DNA of 6,031 nt, from assembly GCA_900540495.1 (NCBI GenBank), contig UQGA01000041.1, positions 1 through 6,031 on the forward strand. Reading direction: 5' to 3'. Below, in pieces: positions 1-5,390 of this stretch (its first letter is position 1; every line of letters begins with the position of its first letter). Both the position numbers and the translations under genes were made by a program. The notes below the pieces were generated by a model. That model searched no databases. It had not been told where the DNA came from and worked only from the letters and a program-made list of their open reading frames with translations. The stretch comes from an uncultured Eubacteriales bacterium (GTDB lineage: Bacteria; Bacillota; Clostridia; Christensenellales; CAG-138).

Positions 1-54
1 AGCTTTCGCCGACGGATTTTAAGTCCGTTGTGTATGCCGTTCCACCACAGCCGC
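1..54 (-). tRNA. tRNA-Leu(TAA), 3' part cut by window edge
   Basis: Read on the minus strand, a tRNA begins at 54 with acceptor strand GCGGCTG, then TG at positions 8-9 and a D arm GTG...CAC with an A/G-rich loop. The anticodon stem is ACGGA/TCCGT around the loop CTTAAAA, which gives anticodon TAA (window bases 21-19) for Leu codon UUA. The sequence after the anticodon stem (CGGCGAAAGCT) is the start of a long variable arm, as expected for a class II tRNA such as tRNA-Leu. The window ends inside that arm, so the T arm, acceptor 3' strand and CCA status cannot be seen. The identity is secure from the anticodon, stem pairing and variable arm. Confidence 0.93.
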
Positions 55-65
55 ACGCAAAGTTT

Positions 66-94
66 ATTCTATCGATTTTTCCCCCCGCTGTCAA
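66..94 (-). promoter_or_regulatory. Promoter of tRNA-Leu (sigma-70/SigA type)
   Basis: On the minus strand a perfect -35 box TTGACA (94-89) is followed by a 17-bp spacer and the -10 box TAGAAT (71-66, 5 of 6 consensus). The tRNA starts at 54, 11 bases after the -10 box, so the transcript would carry only a 5' leader of a few nucleotides. The C/T run in the spacer is purine-rich on the transcribed strand. Confidence 0.88.
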
Positions 95-178
95 TGAAGC
101 AAAGGGGCGGCGGCAAGCGGATCGAACGTGCGTAGCAGCCTGCTGCGACGGATGGCGTGCGGCTGGGATGTGTTGAGG

Positions 179-208
179 GCAGCGTGCGCCGGGGACAGCG
201 CCGGCTGC
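179..208. repeat. GC-rich interrupted inverted repeat downstream of darA
   Basis: Arms GCAGC (179-183) and GCTGC (204-208) pair. After a 2x2 mismatch, an inner GCGC/GCGC stem (186-189 with 198-201) closes an 8-base loop. It lies about 46 bases after the darA stop codon in darA's direction. A second, weaker hairpin, with TTC-GGGG pairing to CCC-GAA, sits at 212-232. Neither is followed by a T tract, so they do not fit a classical intrinsic terminator. They could be 3'-end structures of the darA transcript. The rest of the spacer between the tRNA-Leu promoter and darA (95-253) shows no gene I can support. Confidence 0.35.
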
Positions 209-253
209 CTGCATTCGGGGCGTCCCGGAACGCGGGCGGGGGTTGATTTGGCC

Positions 254-580
254 TTAAAACCGATAGAATTCATCTACATTGACGATGAACACGGTAGCGC
301 CGCCGATGGTGATCTGAATGGGCATGCCGACCGTTTCCATGGGATGCGGAATGCCGGCCGATGGAACGGTGACGGAGTGGCGGCGGCTGGATTTTTCCCG
401 AATCACATCCAACGCGGTCTGCAGGCGGTCGGTCTCGACCCCGATCATGAGCGTTGTGTTTCCGCCGCTCAAAAATCCGCCCACGCTGGAGATGCGGGTC
501 ACACTGATGTCGTGCTCGATCAGCGCACGGATTAGGGGCTTGGTATCCTCTTTCTGAACGATTGCAAATACGAGTTTCAT
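254..580 (-). CDS. darA: DarA family cyclic-di-AMP receptor (PII-like)
   Basis: The 108-residue product matches the DarA/PstA (YaaQ) family over its full length. These are small trimeric cytosolic PII-like proteins that bind the second messenger c-di-AMP; their downstream partner is still poorly defined. Visible hallmarks are the N-terminal strand KLVFAIVQ (2-9), VTRISSVGGFL (27-37), SGGNTTLMIGVE (38-49, with N41) and the C-terminal GGATVFIV (93-100). The family's residues T28, F36 and N41 around the ligand pocket are all present. Length is typical (about 109 residues). The ATG at 580-578 is preceded by AGGAGG (594-589) at 8-base spacing, which fixes the start. The gene is single, with its own promoter, and is divergent from the polysaccharide deacetylase. 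In Bacillus the homolog lies in the tmk/holB region; here those neighbours are absent. Family assignment is firm; the physiological target is unknown. Confidence 0.95.
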   Translation of the reverse strand: MKLVFAIVQKEDTKPLIRALIEHDISVTRISSVGGFLSGGNTTLMIGVETDRLQTALDVIREKSSRRHSVTVPSAGIPHPMETVGMPIQITIGGATVFIVNVDEFYRF

Positions 581-588
581 ATGGAGGA

Positions 589-594
589 CCTCCT
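589..594 (-). promoter_or_regulatory. Ribosome binding site of darA
   Basis: A perfect AGGAGG on the minus strand lies 8 bases before the darA ATG. It forms part of the near-palindrome GGAGG-T-CCTCC. The two halves are too close together to fold into an intramolecular hairpin, so the symmetry is probably incidental. Confidence 0.85.
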
Positions 595-613
595 GAGATG
601 GGATGTTAACTAT

Positions 614-642
614 ATTATACCGGATTTTGTGCCAAACGGCAA
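614..642 (-). promoter_or_regulatory. Promoter of darA (sigma-70/SigA type)
   Basis: On the minus strand, -35 TTGCCG (642-637, 4 of 6), a 17-bp spacer and a perfect -10 TATAAT (619-614). The predicted transcription start is near 607, giving a leader of about 27 bases that contains the AGGAGG site. No riboswitch-sized leader is possible here, so no c-di-AMP riboswitch controls this gene from its 5' UTR. Confidence 0.85.
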
Positions 643-748
643 GTCTTGCACGGTGTGGACGTTTGGGAAGGCTTCGACGGCCGCCGCGTTTTTTCCGCTT
701 TTACCGCCGCGTCGTGCGGGCCGGCTGTGATTTTTGGGACTTGTGTCG

Positions 749-757
749 CATAAAGTA
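749..757 (+). promoter_or_regulatory. Possible sporulation-type -10 element before the deacetylase
   Basis: CATAAAGTA fits the CATAnnnTA pattern of mother-cell SigK -10 boxes and partly the SigE CATACAAT pattern (6 of 8). It sits about 30 bases before the GTG start, a sensible distance. However, no matching -35 (AC for SigK or ATA for SigE) is found at the expected spacing. A weak SigA alternative is TTGGGA (734-739), 16 bp, TACAAC (756-761). I therefore list this as a candidate only. Confidence 0.25.
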
Positions 758-786
758 CAACAGCTTGGAAGTTGGGGGTTGATGGG

Positions 787-1602
787 GTGCGGATCGTTGT
801 CGTAAAAAAGAGAACGCTGTTGTTGGTGCTCATCGGCGCGCTGGCGTTTGCGGCCGCCATTGCTCTGGTTGCCTGCCTGTCCGACGAAACGTTGTCTTTC
901 ACCATGGCGCATATGGAGCAACTGGAGGAGTACGAACTGAACGTGCTGCCCGGCAAAAAGCGCGAGCTGCCGGTTTACAGCGTCGAACGCCCGGATCAGA
1001 AAATCGCGCTTACCATCGACGCCGCCTGGGAGGACGACAAGACGGCGTTCATTCTGGAAACGCTCGCAAAGTATGACGTCAAGGCAACGTTTTTTCTGTG
1101 CGGCGTATGGGTGGAGGCATACCCGGAACATGTGAAGGAAATTGCGGCGCAGGGGCATGAGATTGGCAATCACAGCCTGACGCATCCGCACATGAGCAAA
1201 CTCACAGCCGCGCAGATTCAGGAGGAGCTCACCCAGCTCGACGATCAGATCGAGGCGCTCACCGGCAAGCGCTGCACGAAGTTCCGGGCCCCGTTCGGCG
1301 AGTACAACGACACCGTGATCACGGCTGTGCGGGAGCTTGGGTACGAGGCGATCCAGTGGGATGTGGACACGATTGACTGGAAGAAGGAGCGCAGCGCCGA
1401 GACCATCCTCGATACGGTGCTGCCGCGCTTGTCGCCGGGATGTATCATTCTGTGCCACAACAACGGCTACCAGATCGAGCAGTACCTGCCCGTGCTCATC
1501 GAGCAGGCGCTCGAACAGGGGTATGAGTTCGTTACGGTCGACGAGTTGCTGCTCGAGGGGGAAACAACGATCGACGCCAACGGGCGGCAGAAGCTGATAT
1601 AG
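787..1602 (+). CDS. Membrane-anchored polysaccharide deacetylase (NodB domain, CE4)
   Basis: The product (271 residues from GTG 787) has a basic start and one hydrophobic segment at about residues 10-30, giving a signal anchor with the enzyme outside the membrane. A NodB domain follows at about 70-260. CE4 enzymes remove N- or O-acetyl groups from peptidoglycan or other glycans using a divalent metal. Visible motifs: TIDAAW (D78), ATFFLCG, HSLTH (H129 and H133, metal ligands), FRAPFG (R167), DVDTIDW and ILCHNN (H224). Motif 1 has one Asp where classical enzymes have DD; this D-A/I form occurs in the PdaB-like sporulation group. GTG 787 is chosen because GGGGG (774-778) lies 8 bases upstream and the basic N-terminus follows at once; an in-frame TTG at 772 would add five residues and lacks a good ribosome binding site. 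Divergent from darA and followed after 2 bp by the queA promoter. The exact glycan substrate is not known. Confidence 0.9.
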   Translation: MRIVVVKKRTLLLVLIGALAFAAAIALVACLSDETLSFTMAHMEQLEEYELNVLPGKKRELPVYSVERPDQKIALTIDAAWEDDKTAFILETLAKYDVKATFFLCGVWVEAYPEHVKEIAAQGHEIGNHSLTHPHMSKLTAAQIQEELTQLDDQIEALTGKRCTKFRAPFGEYNDTVITAVRELGYEAIQWDVDTIDWKKERSAETILDTVLPRLSPGCIILCHNNGYQIEQYLPVLIEQALEQGYEFVTVDELLLEGETTIDANGRQKLI

Positions 1603-1604
1603 GC

Positions 1605-1633
1605 TTGCGAAAGCGGGCGGCCTGCTCTATAAT
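1605..1633 (+). promoter_or_regulatory. Promoter of the queA-tgt-tsaE-tsaB-rimI cluster
   Basis: -35 TTGCGA (1605-1610, 4 of 6), a 17-bp spacer and a perfect -10 TATAAT (1628-1633). It begins 2 bp after the deacetylase stop codon, so the cluster can be transcribed independently of that gene. The predicted start, near 1640, lies inside the first ribosome-binding-like stretch and only about 10 bases before ATG 1650. This bears on the choice of queA start. Confidence 0.8.
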
Positions 1634-1649
1634 ACAGGGGAGAAAATGG

Positions 1650-2690
1650 ATGGAGCGGGACCGATTGAACACCAGCGACTTTTTCTACGACCTGCCTTCG
1701 GAGCTCATCGCGCAGACGCCTACGGCGGAGCGCGCGGCTTCCCGGCTGCTCGTATACAACCGAAACACGCGGTCGATCACCGACGGCGTGTTTTCTGATA
1801 TCCTGTCATATTTGCATGTGGGCGACGTGCTCGTGCGCAACACCACGCGTGTGATTCCGGCGCGTCTGCTTGGCACACGCGAGGATACGGGAGGTCACAT
1901 GGAGTTTCTGCTGCTGCGCCGCCAGCAGGGGGATCGGTGGGAATGCCTTGCAAGGCCGGCGCGCCGCGCACGGCCCGGTCAGGAGTACAGTGTGGGCGAT
2001 GCGCTGCGCATCCGCGTGCTGGAGGACACCGACGCGGAGGGGGGCAAGCTCGTGGAAATGCTGTACGACGGCATCTTTGAGGAGGTACTCGACCGCGTCG
2101 GACAGACGCCGTTGCCGCCGTACATCACCGAGCGGCTGGATGATCCGGAGCGATACCAGACCGTGTATGCGCGCGAACGCGGCTCGGCGGCCGCGCCCAC
2201 GGCGGGGCTGCACTTTACCGACGCCCTGCTCGACCGGCTGCGTTTGAAGGGCGTGCAAATCGTCGACGTGCTGCTGCACGTCGGGCTCGGCACGTTTCGG
2301 CCGGTCAGCGCCGCGCGCGTGGAGGATCATCACATGCACGCCGAGTACTGCGAGGTGACGGCGGCGGCTGCGCGCGCGATCAATGCGGCGCGGGCGGCGG
2401 GGGGCCGCATTGTCGCGGTTGGTACGACCTCCGTTCGCACGCTGGAAAGCGCGGCCACGCCGGATGGCATCGTGCATCCCTTTGCCGGGCAGACGAGCAT
2501 TTTCATCACGCCGGGCTATGCGTTTCGCGCCGTGGACGCGCTGATTACCAATTTCCACCTGCCGGAATCGACGCTGCTCATGCTTGTGTCAGCCTTTGCC
2601 GGCCGCGAGGAGATGTTGCGCGCCTACCGGCATGCCGTAGCGCAGCGGTACCGCTTTTTCAGCTTCGGCGACGCCATGTTGATCGAATAG
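1650..2690 (+). CDS. queA: S-adenosylmethionine:tRNA ribosyltransferase-isomerase
   Basis: QueA transfers and isomerises the ribosyl group of S-adenosylmethionine onto preQ1 at wobble position 34 of tRNA, making epoxyqueuosine. The 346-residue product matches the family throughout: SDFFYDLP (9-16), NTTRVIPARL (64-73), PLPPYI (154-159), APTAGLHF (182-189), HVGLGTF (210-216), GTTSVRTLES (258-267), TNFHLPESTL (300-309) and RFFSFGDAML (335-344). Usual length is 340-356. Two starts are credible. ATG 1650 has AGGGGAG (1636-1642) 7 bases upstream. TTG 1665 has GGAG (1652-1655) 9 bases upstream and gives an N-terminus (Met-Asn-Thr-Ser-Asp-Phe) aligned with known QueA proteins; it also fits the mapped promoter better. 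I use 1650 as the conventional choice. The reading frame stays open back to a TTG at 1605, but that lies in the -35 box and is not a start. It is first in the cluster, 9 bp before tgt. Confidence 0.97.
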   Translation: MERDRLNTSDFFYDLPSELIAQTPTAERAASRLLVYNRNTRSITDGVFSDILSYLHVGDVLVRNTTRVIPARLLGTREDTGGHMEFLLLRRQQGDRWECLARPARRARPGQEYSVGDALRIRVLEDTDAEGGKLVEMLYDGIFEEVLDRVGQTPLPPYITERLDDPERYQTVYARERGSAAAPTAGLHFTDALLDRLRLKGVQIVDVLLHVGLGTFRPVSAARVEDHHMHAEYCEVTAAAARAINAARAAGGRIVAVGTTSVRTLESAATPDGIVHPFAGQTSIFITPGYAFRAVDALITNFHLPESTLLMLVSAFAGREEMLRAYRHAVAQRYRFFSFGDAMLIE

Positions 2691-2699
2691 GAGGGCGGC

Positions 2700-3821
2700 A
2701 TGGAATCGTTCTGCTTTGAACTCGTCAAAACCTGCCGGCAGTCCGGGGCGCGCCTTGGGCTGCTGCACACGCCGCATGGCACGGTGGAAACGCCGTGTTA
2801 CATGCCCGTCGGGACGCAGGCCACCGTCAAGGCCATGACCCCGCGGGATCTTGCCGACGTGGGCGCCGGCATCATTCTCGCCAACACGTACCACCTGTAT
2901 CTTCGGCCCGGTCACCGCCTCGTGGAGGAGGCGGGCGGCCTGCATACGTTTATGCGCTACGAGCGGCCCATGCTCACCGACAGCGGCGGTTTTCAGGTGT
3001 TCAGCCTTGCGAAGATGAACGATATCCGCGAGGACGGCGTGGAATTTCGCTCGCACGTGGACGGCAGCCGCCATTTCTTTACGCCCGAAAAGGTCATGGA
3101 GATCGAGCAGGCGCTTGGCGCGGATATCGCCATGTGCTTTGACGAGTGCGCTCCCTATCCGAGCGACCATGCCTATACGATGCGGGCGATGGAGCGCACC
3201 CACCGCTGGGCGGAGCGTTGCCGGGAGGCGCACACGCGGGCGGATCAGGCGCTGTTCGGCATCGTGCAGGGCGGCATGTACCGGGATCTGCGCGTGGAGA
3301 GCGCCCGGACGCTGGCGGCGATGGATTTCCCGGGTTATGGGATCGGCGGCCTCAGCGTGGGGGAACCCAAGCCCGTCATGTACAGCATGCTGGAGGAACT
3401 GATGCCGTTGCTGCCGGCGGACAAGCCGCGCTATCTGATGGGCGTGGGCAGCGCCGACTGTCTGCTTGAGGGCGTGCTGCGCGGCGTGGACATGTTCGAT
3501 TGCGTGTTGCAGACCCGCAGCGCCCGCAACGGCCTTGCCCTGACGCGCAGGGGGCGCCTCGTCCTGCGCAACGCAAAGTTCGCGCACGACTTCACCCCCA
3601 TCGAGGAGGGATGCGACTGCTATGCCTGCCGCACGGGCTTTACGCGCGCCTATCTGCGCCACCTGTTCAAGGCGGAGGAGATTCTGGCCGCGCAACTGGT
3701 TACCATGCACAACCTGCGCTTTTCGCTCCGCCTGATGGAGGATGCGCGGCAGGCCATCCGCGAGGACCGTTTCGGGGATTTTGCGGCGGAACTGCTGGAG
3801 GGAGGCGTCTATCCGCATTGA
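2700..3821 (+). CDS. tgt: tRNA-guanine(34) transglycosylase (queuine/preQ1 insertion)
   Basis: Tgt swaps the wobble guanine of GUN-anticodon tRNAs (Asp, Asn, His, Tyr) for preQ1 by base exchange in the cytosol; QueA, encoded just upstream, acts next. The 373-residue TIM-barrel protein has usual length. Seen motifs: TDSGGFQVF with D94 (substrate-binding/catalytic Asp), GIVQGG (187-192), GGLSVGE (216-222), the nucleophile D267 in DMFDC, the anticodon-reading R273 and R276 in TRSARNG, and the zinc site C305, C307, C310 and H337. After the nucleophile it has LQTR where most bacterial enzymes have LPTR, an uncommon change next to the active site. All catalytic and zinc residues are intact, so it should be active. 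AGGAGGG (2689-2695), overlapping the queA stop codon, precedes ATG 2700. The 3' end overlaps tsaE by 4 nt. Confidence 0.98.
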   Translation: MESFCFELVKTCRQSGARLGLLHTPHGTVETPCYMPVGTQATVKAMTPRDLADVGAGIILANTYHLYLRPGHRLVEEAGGLHTFMRYERPMLTDSGGFQVFSLAKMNDIREDGVEFRSHVDGSRHFFTPEKVMEIEQALGADIAMCFDECAPYPSDHAYTMRAMERTHRWAERCREAHTRADQALFGIVQGGMYRDLRVESARTLAAMDFPGYGIGGLSVGEPKPVMYSMLEELMPLLPADKPRYLMGVGSADCLLEGVLRGVDMFDCVLQTRSARNGLALTRRGRLVLRNAKFAHDFTPIEEGCDCYACRTGFTRAYLRHLFKAEEILAAQLVTMHNLRFSLRLMEDARQAIREDRFGDFAAELLEGGVYPH

Positions 3822-4270
3822 AACGGCTGGAGATCGTCTGCCCGCGGGAGAGGGATACGCTGCTGCTCGGCGAGCGGCTTGGGCGCGCGCTGTTTTGCGG
3901 CGCGTTTGTTGCGCTGCACGGCGATCTGGGCGCCGGGAAGACCGTGCTCGTGCGCGGCATGGGACGCGCGCTGGGCGTGCAGGAGGTGACGAGCCCTACG
4001 TTCACCGTCGTGCAGGAGTATGACGGCGCGCCGCGCCTGATCCACTTTGACGCCTATCGCCTGTCCGACGCCGACGAGCTGTATGCCATCGGCTTTGACG
4101 ATTATCTGCGGGAGCCGGCGATTGCCGTGATGGAGTGGGCGGAGCTGGTGGAGCCGGCGCTGCCGCGGGACAGACTTTCCGTGTCCCTCACAGGCGAAGG
4201 GGAGGAGCCGCGCCGCGTGACGATCTGCGCCGAGGGCGCAGCCTATGAGGAGGTGCTGGACCGGCTATGA
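3818..4270 (+). CDS. tsaE: tRNA t6A biosynthesis ATPase TsaE
   Basis: TsaE (YjeE) is the P-loop ATPase that works with TsaB and TsaD to complete N6-threonylcarbamoyladenosine (t6A) at A37 of tRNAs reading ANN codons. From TTG 3818 the product is 150 residues, normal for the family. Motifs: Walker A GDLGAGKT (35-42), SPTF (59-62, switch-I-like), HFDAYR (76-81, with D78) and EWAE (106-109). The same reading frame is open far upstream inside tgt, but the protein similarity begins only at TTG 3818 (Met-Lys-Arg-Leu-Glu-Ile-Val). That codon overlaps the tgt stop in TTGA, and GGAGGGAGG (3797-3805) lies 12 bases ahead, slightly farther than ideal. Translation is therefore probably coupled to tgt. It overlaps tsaB by 4 nt (ATGA). 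Confidence 0.95.
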   Translation: MKRLEIVCPRERDTLLLGERLGRALFCGAFVALHGDLGAGKTVLVRGMGRALGVQEVTSPTFTVVQEYDGAPRLIHFDAYRLSDADELYAIGFDDYLREPAIAVMEWAELVEPALPRDRLSVSLTGEGEEPRRVTICAEGAAYEEVLDRL

Positions 4271-4884
4271 TGCTGCTCGCCTTGGAAACGTCCGCCGCCG
4301 TGGCGTCCGTGGCGCTGCTAAGCGACGGGAGCGTACTTGACGAACTGGTCTGCGACGCGGGGCGCAAGCATGCCGAAACGGTGCAGCCGGCCGTTGACGC
4401 GCTGCTGCGACGCGCGGGCGTATCGCTCGGCGCGGTGGACGCCTTTGCAGTGGACGTCGGCCCCGGATCGTTTACCGGCGTGCGCATCGGCGTGTGCATG
4501 GCCAACGCCTTCGCGCTTTCGTGCGACAGGATGGTAATTCCCGTAGATGCGCTTGCGGCGCTGTATGAGCCACATCGGGGGGAACCGGGGCTGTTCTGCA
4601 CGCTTGTGGATGCGCGTAACGGCAACGCCTACGCCGCGCAGTTCCGCGATGGCCGGTGCGTGGAGCCGCCGCGCGCCGTGGAGGTTGCGCCGTATTGCGC
4701 CGGCTTGCCGGAGGCGCGCTTTGTGGGCGACGTGCCGGACCTTTGCGACCCGGTCGCCTGGCCGGCCGCAGCATCGGTGGGGCTTGCCGCCTTCGCCCGG
4801 ACGGCGCAGGCGGCGGCGCAGGTCGCCCCGCTGTATCTCCGGCCGTCGCAGGCGGAACGGATGGCGGGGGAGAAGCGGCGATGA
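4267..4884 (+). CDS. tsaB: tRNA t6A biosynthesis scaffold protein TsaB
   Basis: TsaB (YeaZ) is an ASKHA-fold, inactive paralog of TsaD; it forms a dimer with TsaD and recruits TsaE for t6A37 synthesis. Motifs: LALETS at the N-terminus (4-9), KHAE (34-37), DVGPGSFTGVR (63-73), LVDARNGN (113-120) and the common C-terminal PLYLRPSQAER (188-198). At 205 residues it is a little shorter than the usual 220-240, with a compact C-terminal half; the conserved tail is present, so it is not truncated. ATG 4267 overlaps the tsaE stop in ATGA. A second ATG follows directly at 4270, and the two cannot be told apart. GAGGAGGT (4247-4254) lies 12 bases before 4267. It ends in a 4-nt overlap with rimI. tsaD does not follow in this window. 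Confidence 0.95.
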   Translation: MMLLALETSAAVASVALLSDGSVLDELVCDAGRKHAETVQPAVDALLRRAGVSLGAVDAFAVDVGPGSFTGVRIGVCMANAFALSCDRMVIPVDALAALYEPHRGEPGLFCTLVDARNGNAYAAQFRDGRCVEPPRAVEVAPYCAGLPEARFVGDVPDLCDPVAWPAAASVGLAAFARTAQAAAQVAPLYLRPSQAERMAGEKRR

Positions 4885-5357
4885 CGGTTACGATACGCTC
4901 CATGCGCCGTGCGGATATCGGCCGCGTGTACGAGATCGAATGCGCATGCTTTCGCACGCCCTGGTCGAAACTGTCGTTGTTGAGCGAGCTGCGCAACGGC
5001 GCGGCGGTCTATCTCGTCGCGGAGGCCGACGGGCGTCTGGTGGGCTACGGCGGCATGTGGATCGTGCTTGACGAGGCGCATGTGACGAACATCGCGGTCG
5101 TCGAAGACTACCGGCGGCGCGGCATTGCTCGCGCGCTGCTGCTGCGGCTGATGGCGCGGGCGCTGGAACGGGGGGCGGAGCGCATGACGCTGGAAGTGCG
5201 GGAACACAACCTTGCTGCACAGACGCTGTATGCGGGATTGGGGTTCTATCAGAACGGTTTTCGGCCGCGCTATTATCCCGATACCGGCGAGGGCGCGCAG
5301 TTGCTCTGGAACGACGATCTTGCAAAAACGGTTGCGCAGAACGAGAAAATGTGCTAA
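4881..5357 (+). CDS. rimI: Ribosomal-protein-alanine N-acetyltransferase RimI family (GNAT)
   Basis: The 158-residue product is a GNAT acetyltransferase of the RimI group, which acetylates the N-terminal alanine of ribosomal protein S18 and, in some bacteria, other proteins. Features in order: PWSKLSLLSEL (27-37, the RimI PWS signature), HVTNIAV (67-73), the acetyl-CoA pyrophosphate loop RRRGIARALL (78-87), LEVREHN (104-110), LYAGLGF (116-122) and YYPDTGEGA (131-139). E105 and Y117 have the same 12-residue spacing as the catalytic E103 and Y115 described in Salmonella RimI. The frame is open well into tsaB, but GNAT similarity starts at ATG 4881, preceded by GGGGGAG (4866-4872) with 8-base spacing and overlapping the tsaB stop (ATGA). 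The tsaB-rimI pairing is common in bacteria. The substrate is inferred by family. Confidence 0.94.
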   Translation: MTVTIRSMRRADIGRVYEIECACFRTPWSKLSLLSELRNGAAVYLVAEADGRLVGYGGMWIVLDEAHVTNIAVVEDYRRRGIARALLLRLMARALERGAERMTLEVREHNLAAQTLYAGLGFYQNGFRPRYYPDTGEGAQLLWNDDLAKTVAQNEKMC

Positions 5358-5360
5358 ATT
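5332..5360 (+). promoter_or_regulatory. Weak candidate promoter before the SEC-C gene
   Basis: TTGCGC (5332-5337, 3 of 6), a 17-bp spacer and TAAATT (5355-5360, 4 of 6), the latter overlapping the rimI stop codon. Transcription would begin near 5367, leaving a leader of about 24 bases with the ribosome binding site GGGAGG (5378-5383). The boxes are poor; co-transcription from the queA promoter is equally likely. Confidence 0.3.
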
Positions 5361-5390
5361 ATCGCATTGTGTACGATGGGAGGTCAGAAA

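Noticed and set aside
128..149. Hairpin-like CGTAGCAG/CTGCGACG in the spacer before tRNA-Leu
   Set aside because: Short, with a mismatch and a tiny loop, and no T tract; in GC-rich DNA this is expected by chance.
583..594. GGAGG/CCTCC symmetry over the darA ribosome binding site as an operator or switch
   Set aside because: The halves are separated by a single base, so no hairpin can form, and one half is simply the Shine-Dalgarno sequence.
610..1458. Long minus-strand open frame opposite the deacetylase
   Set aside because: It is a shadow of the plus-strand gene, covers the darA promoter region, and its translation is Arg/His-rich without recognisable motifs.
3500..3817. N-terminal extension of tsaE into tgt (apparent 256-residue fusion)
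   Set aside because: The extra residues are an out-of-frame reading of tgt; TsaE similarity and a translational signal begin at TTG 3818.
2589..3818. 409-codon minus-strand open frame opposite tgt
   Set aside because: Caused by GC-rich codon use in tgt; the plus strand encodes a complete Tgt with all catalytic residues, and the minus product is low-complexity His/Ala/Arg.
4656..4880. N-terminal extension of rimI into tsaB
   Set aside because: The extension is an out-of-frame reading of tsaB rich in Gly/Arg/Ala; GNAT similarity starts at ATG 4881 with a good ribosome binding site.
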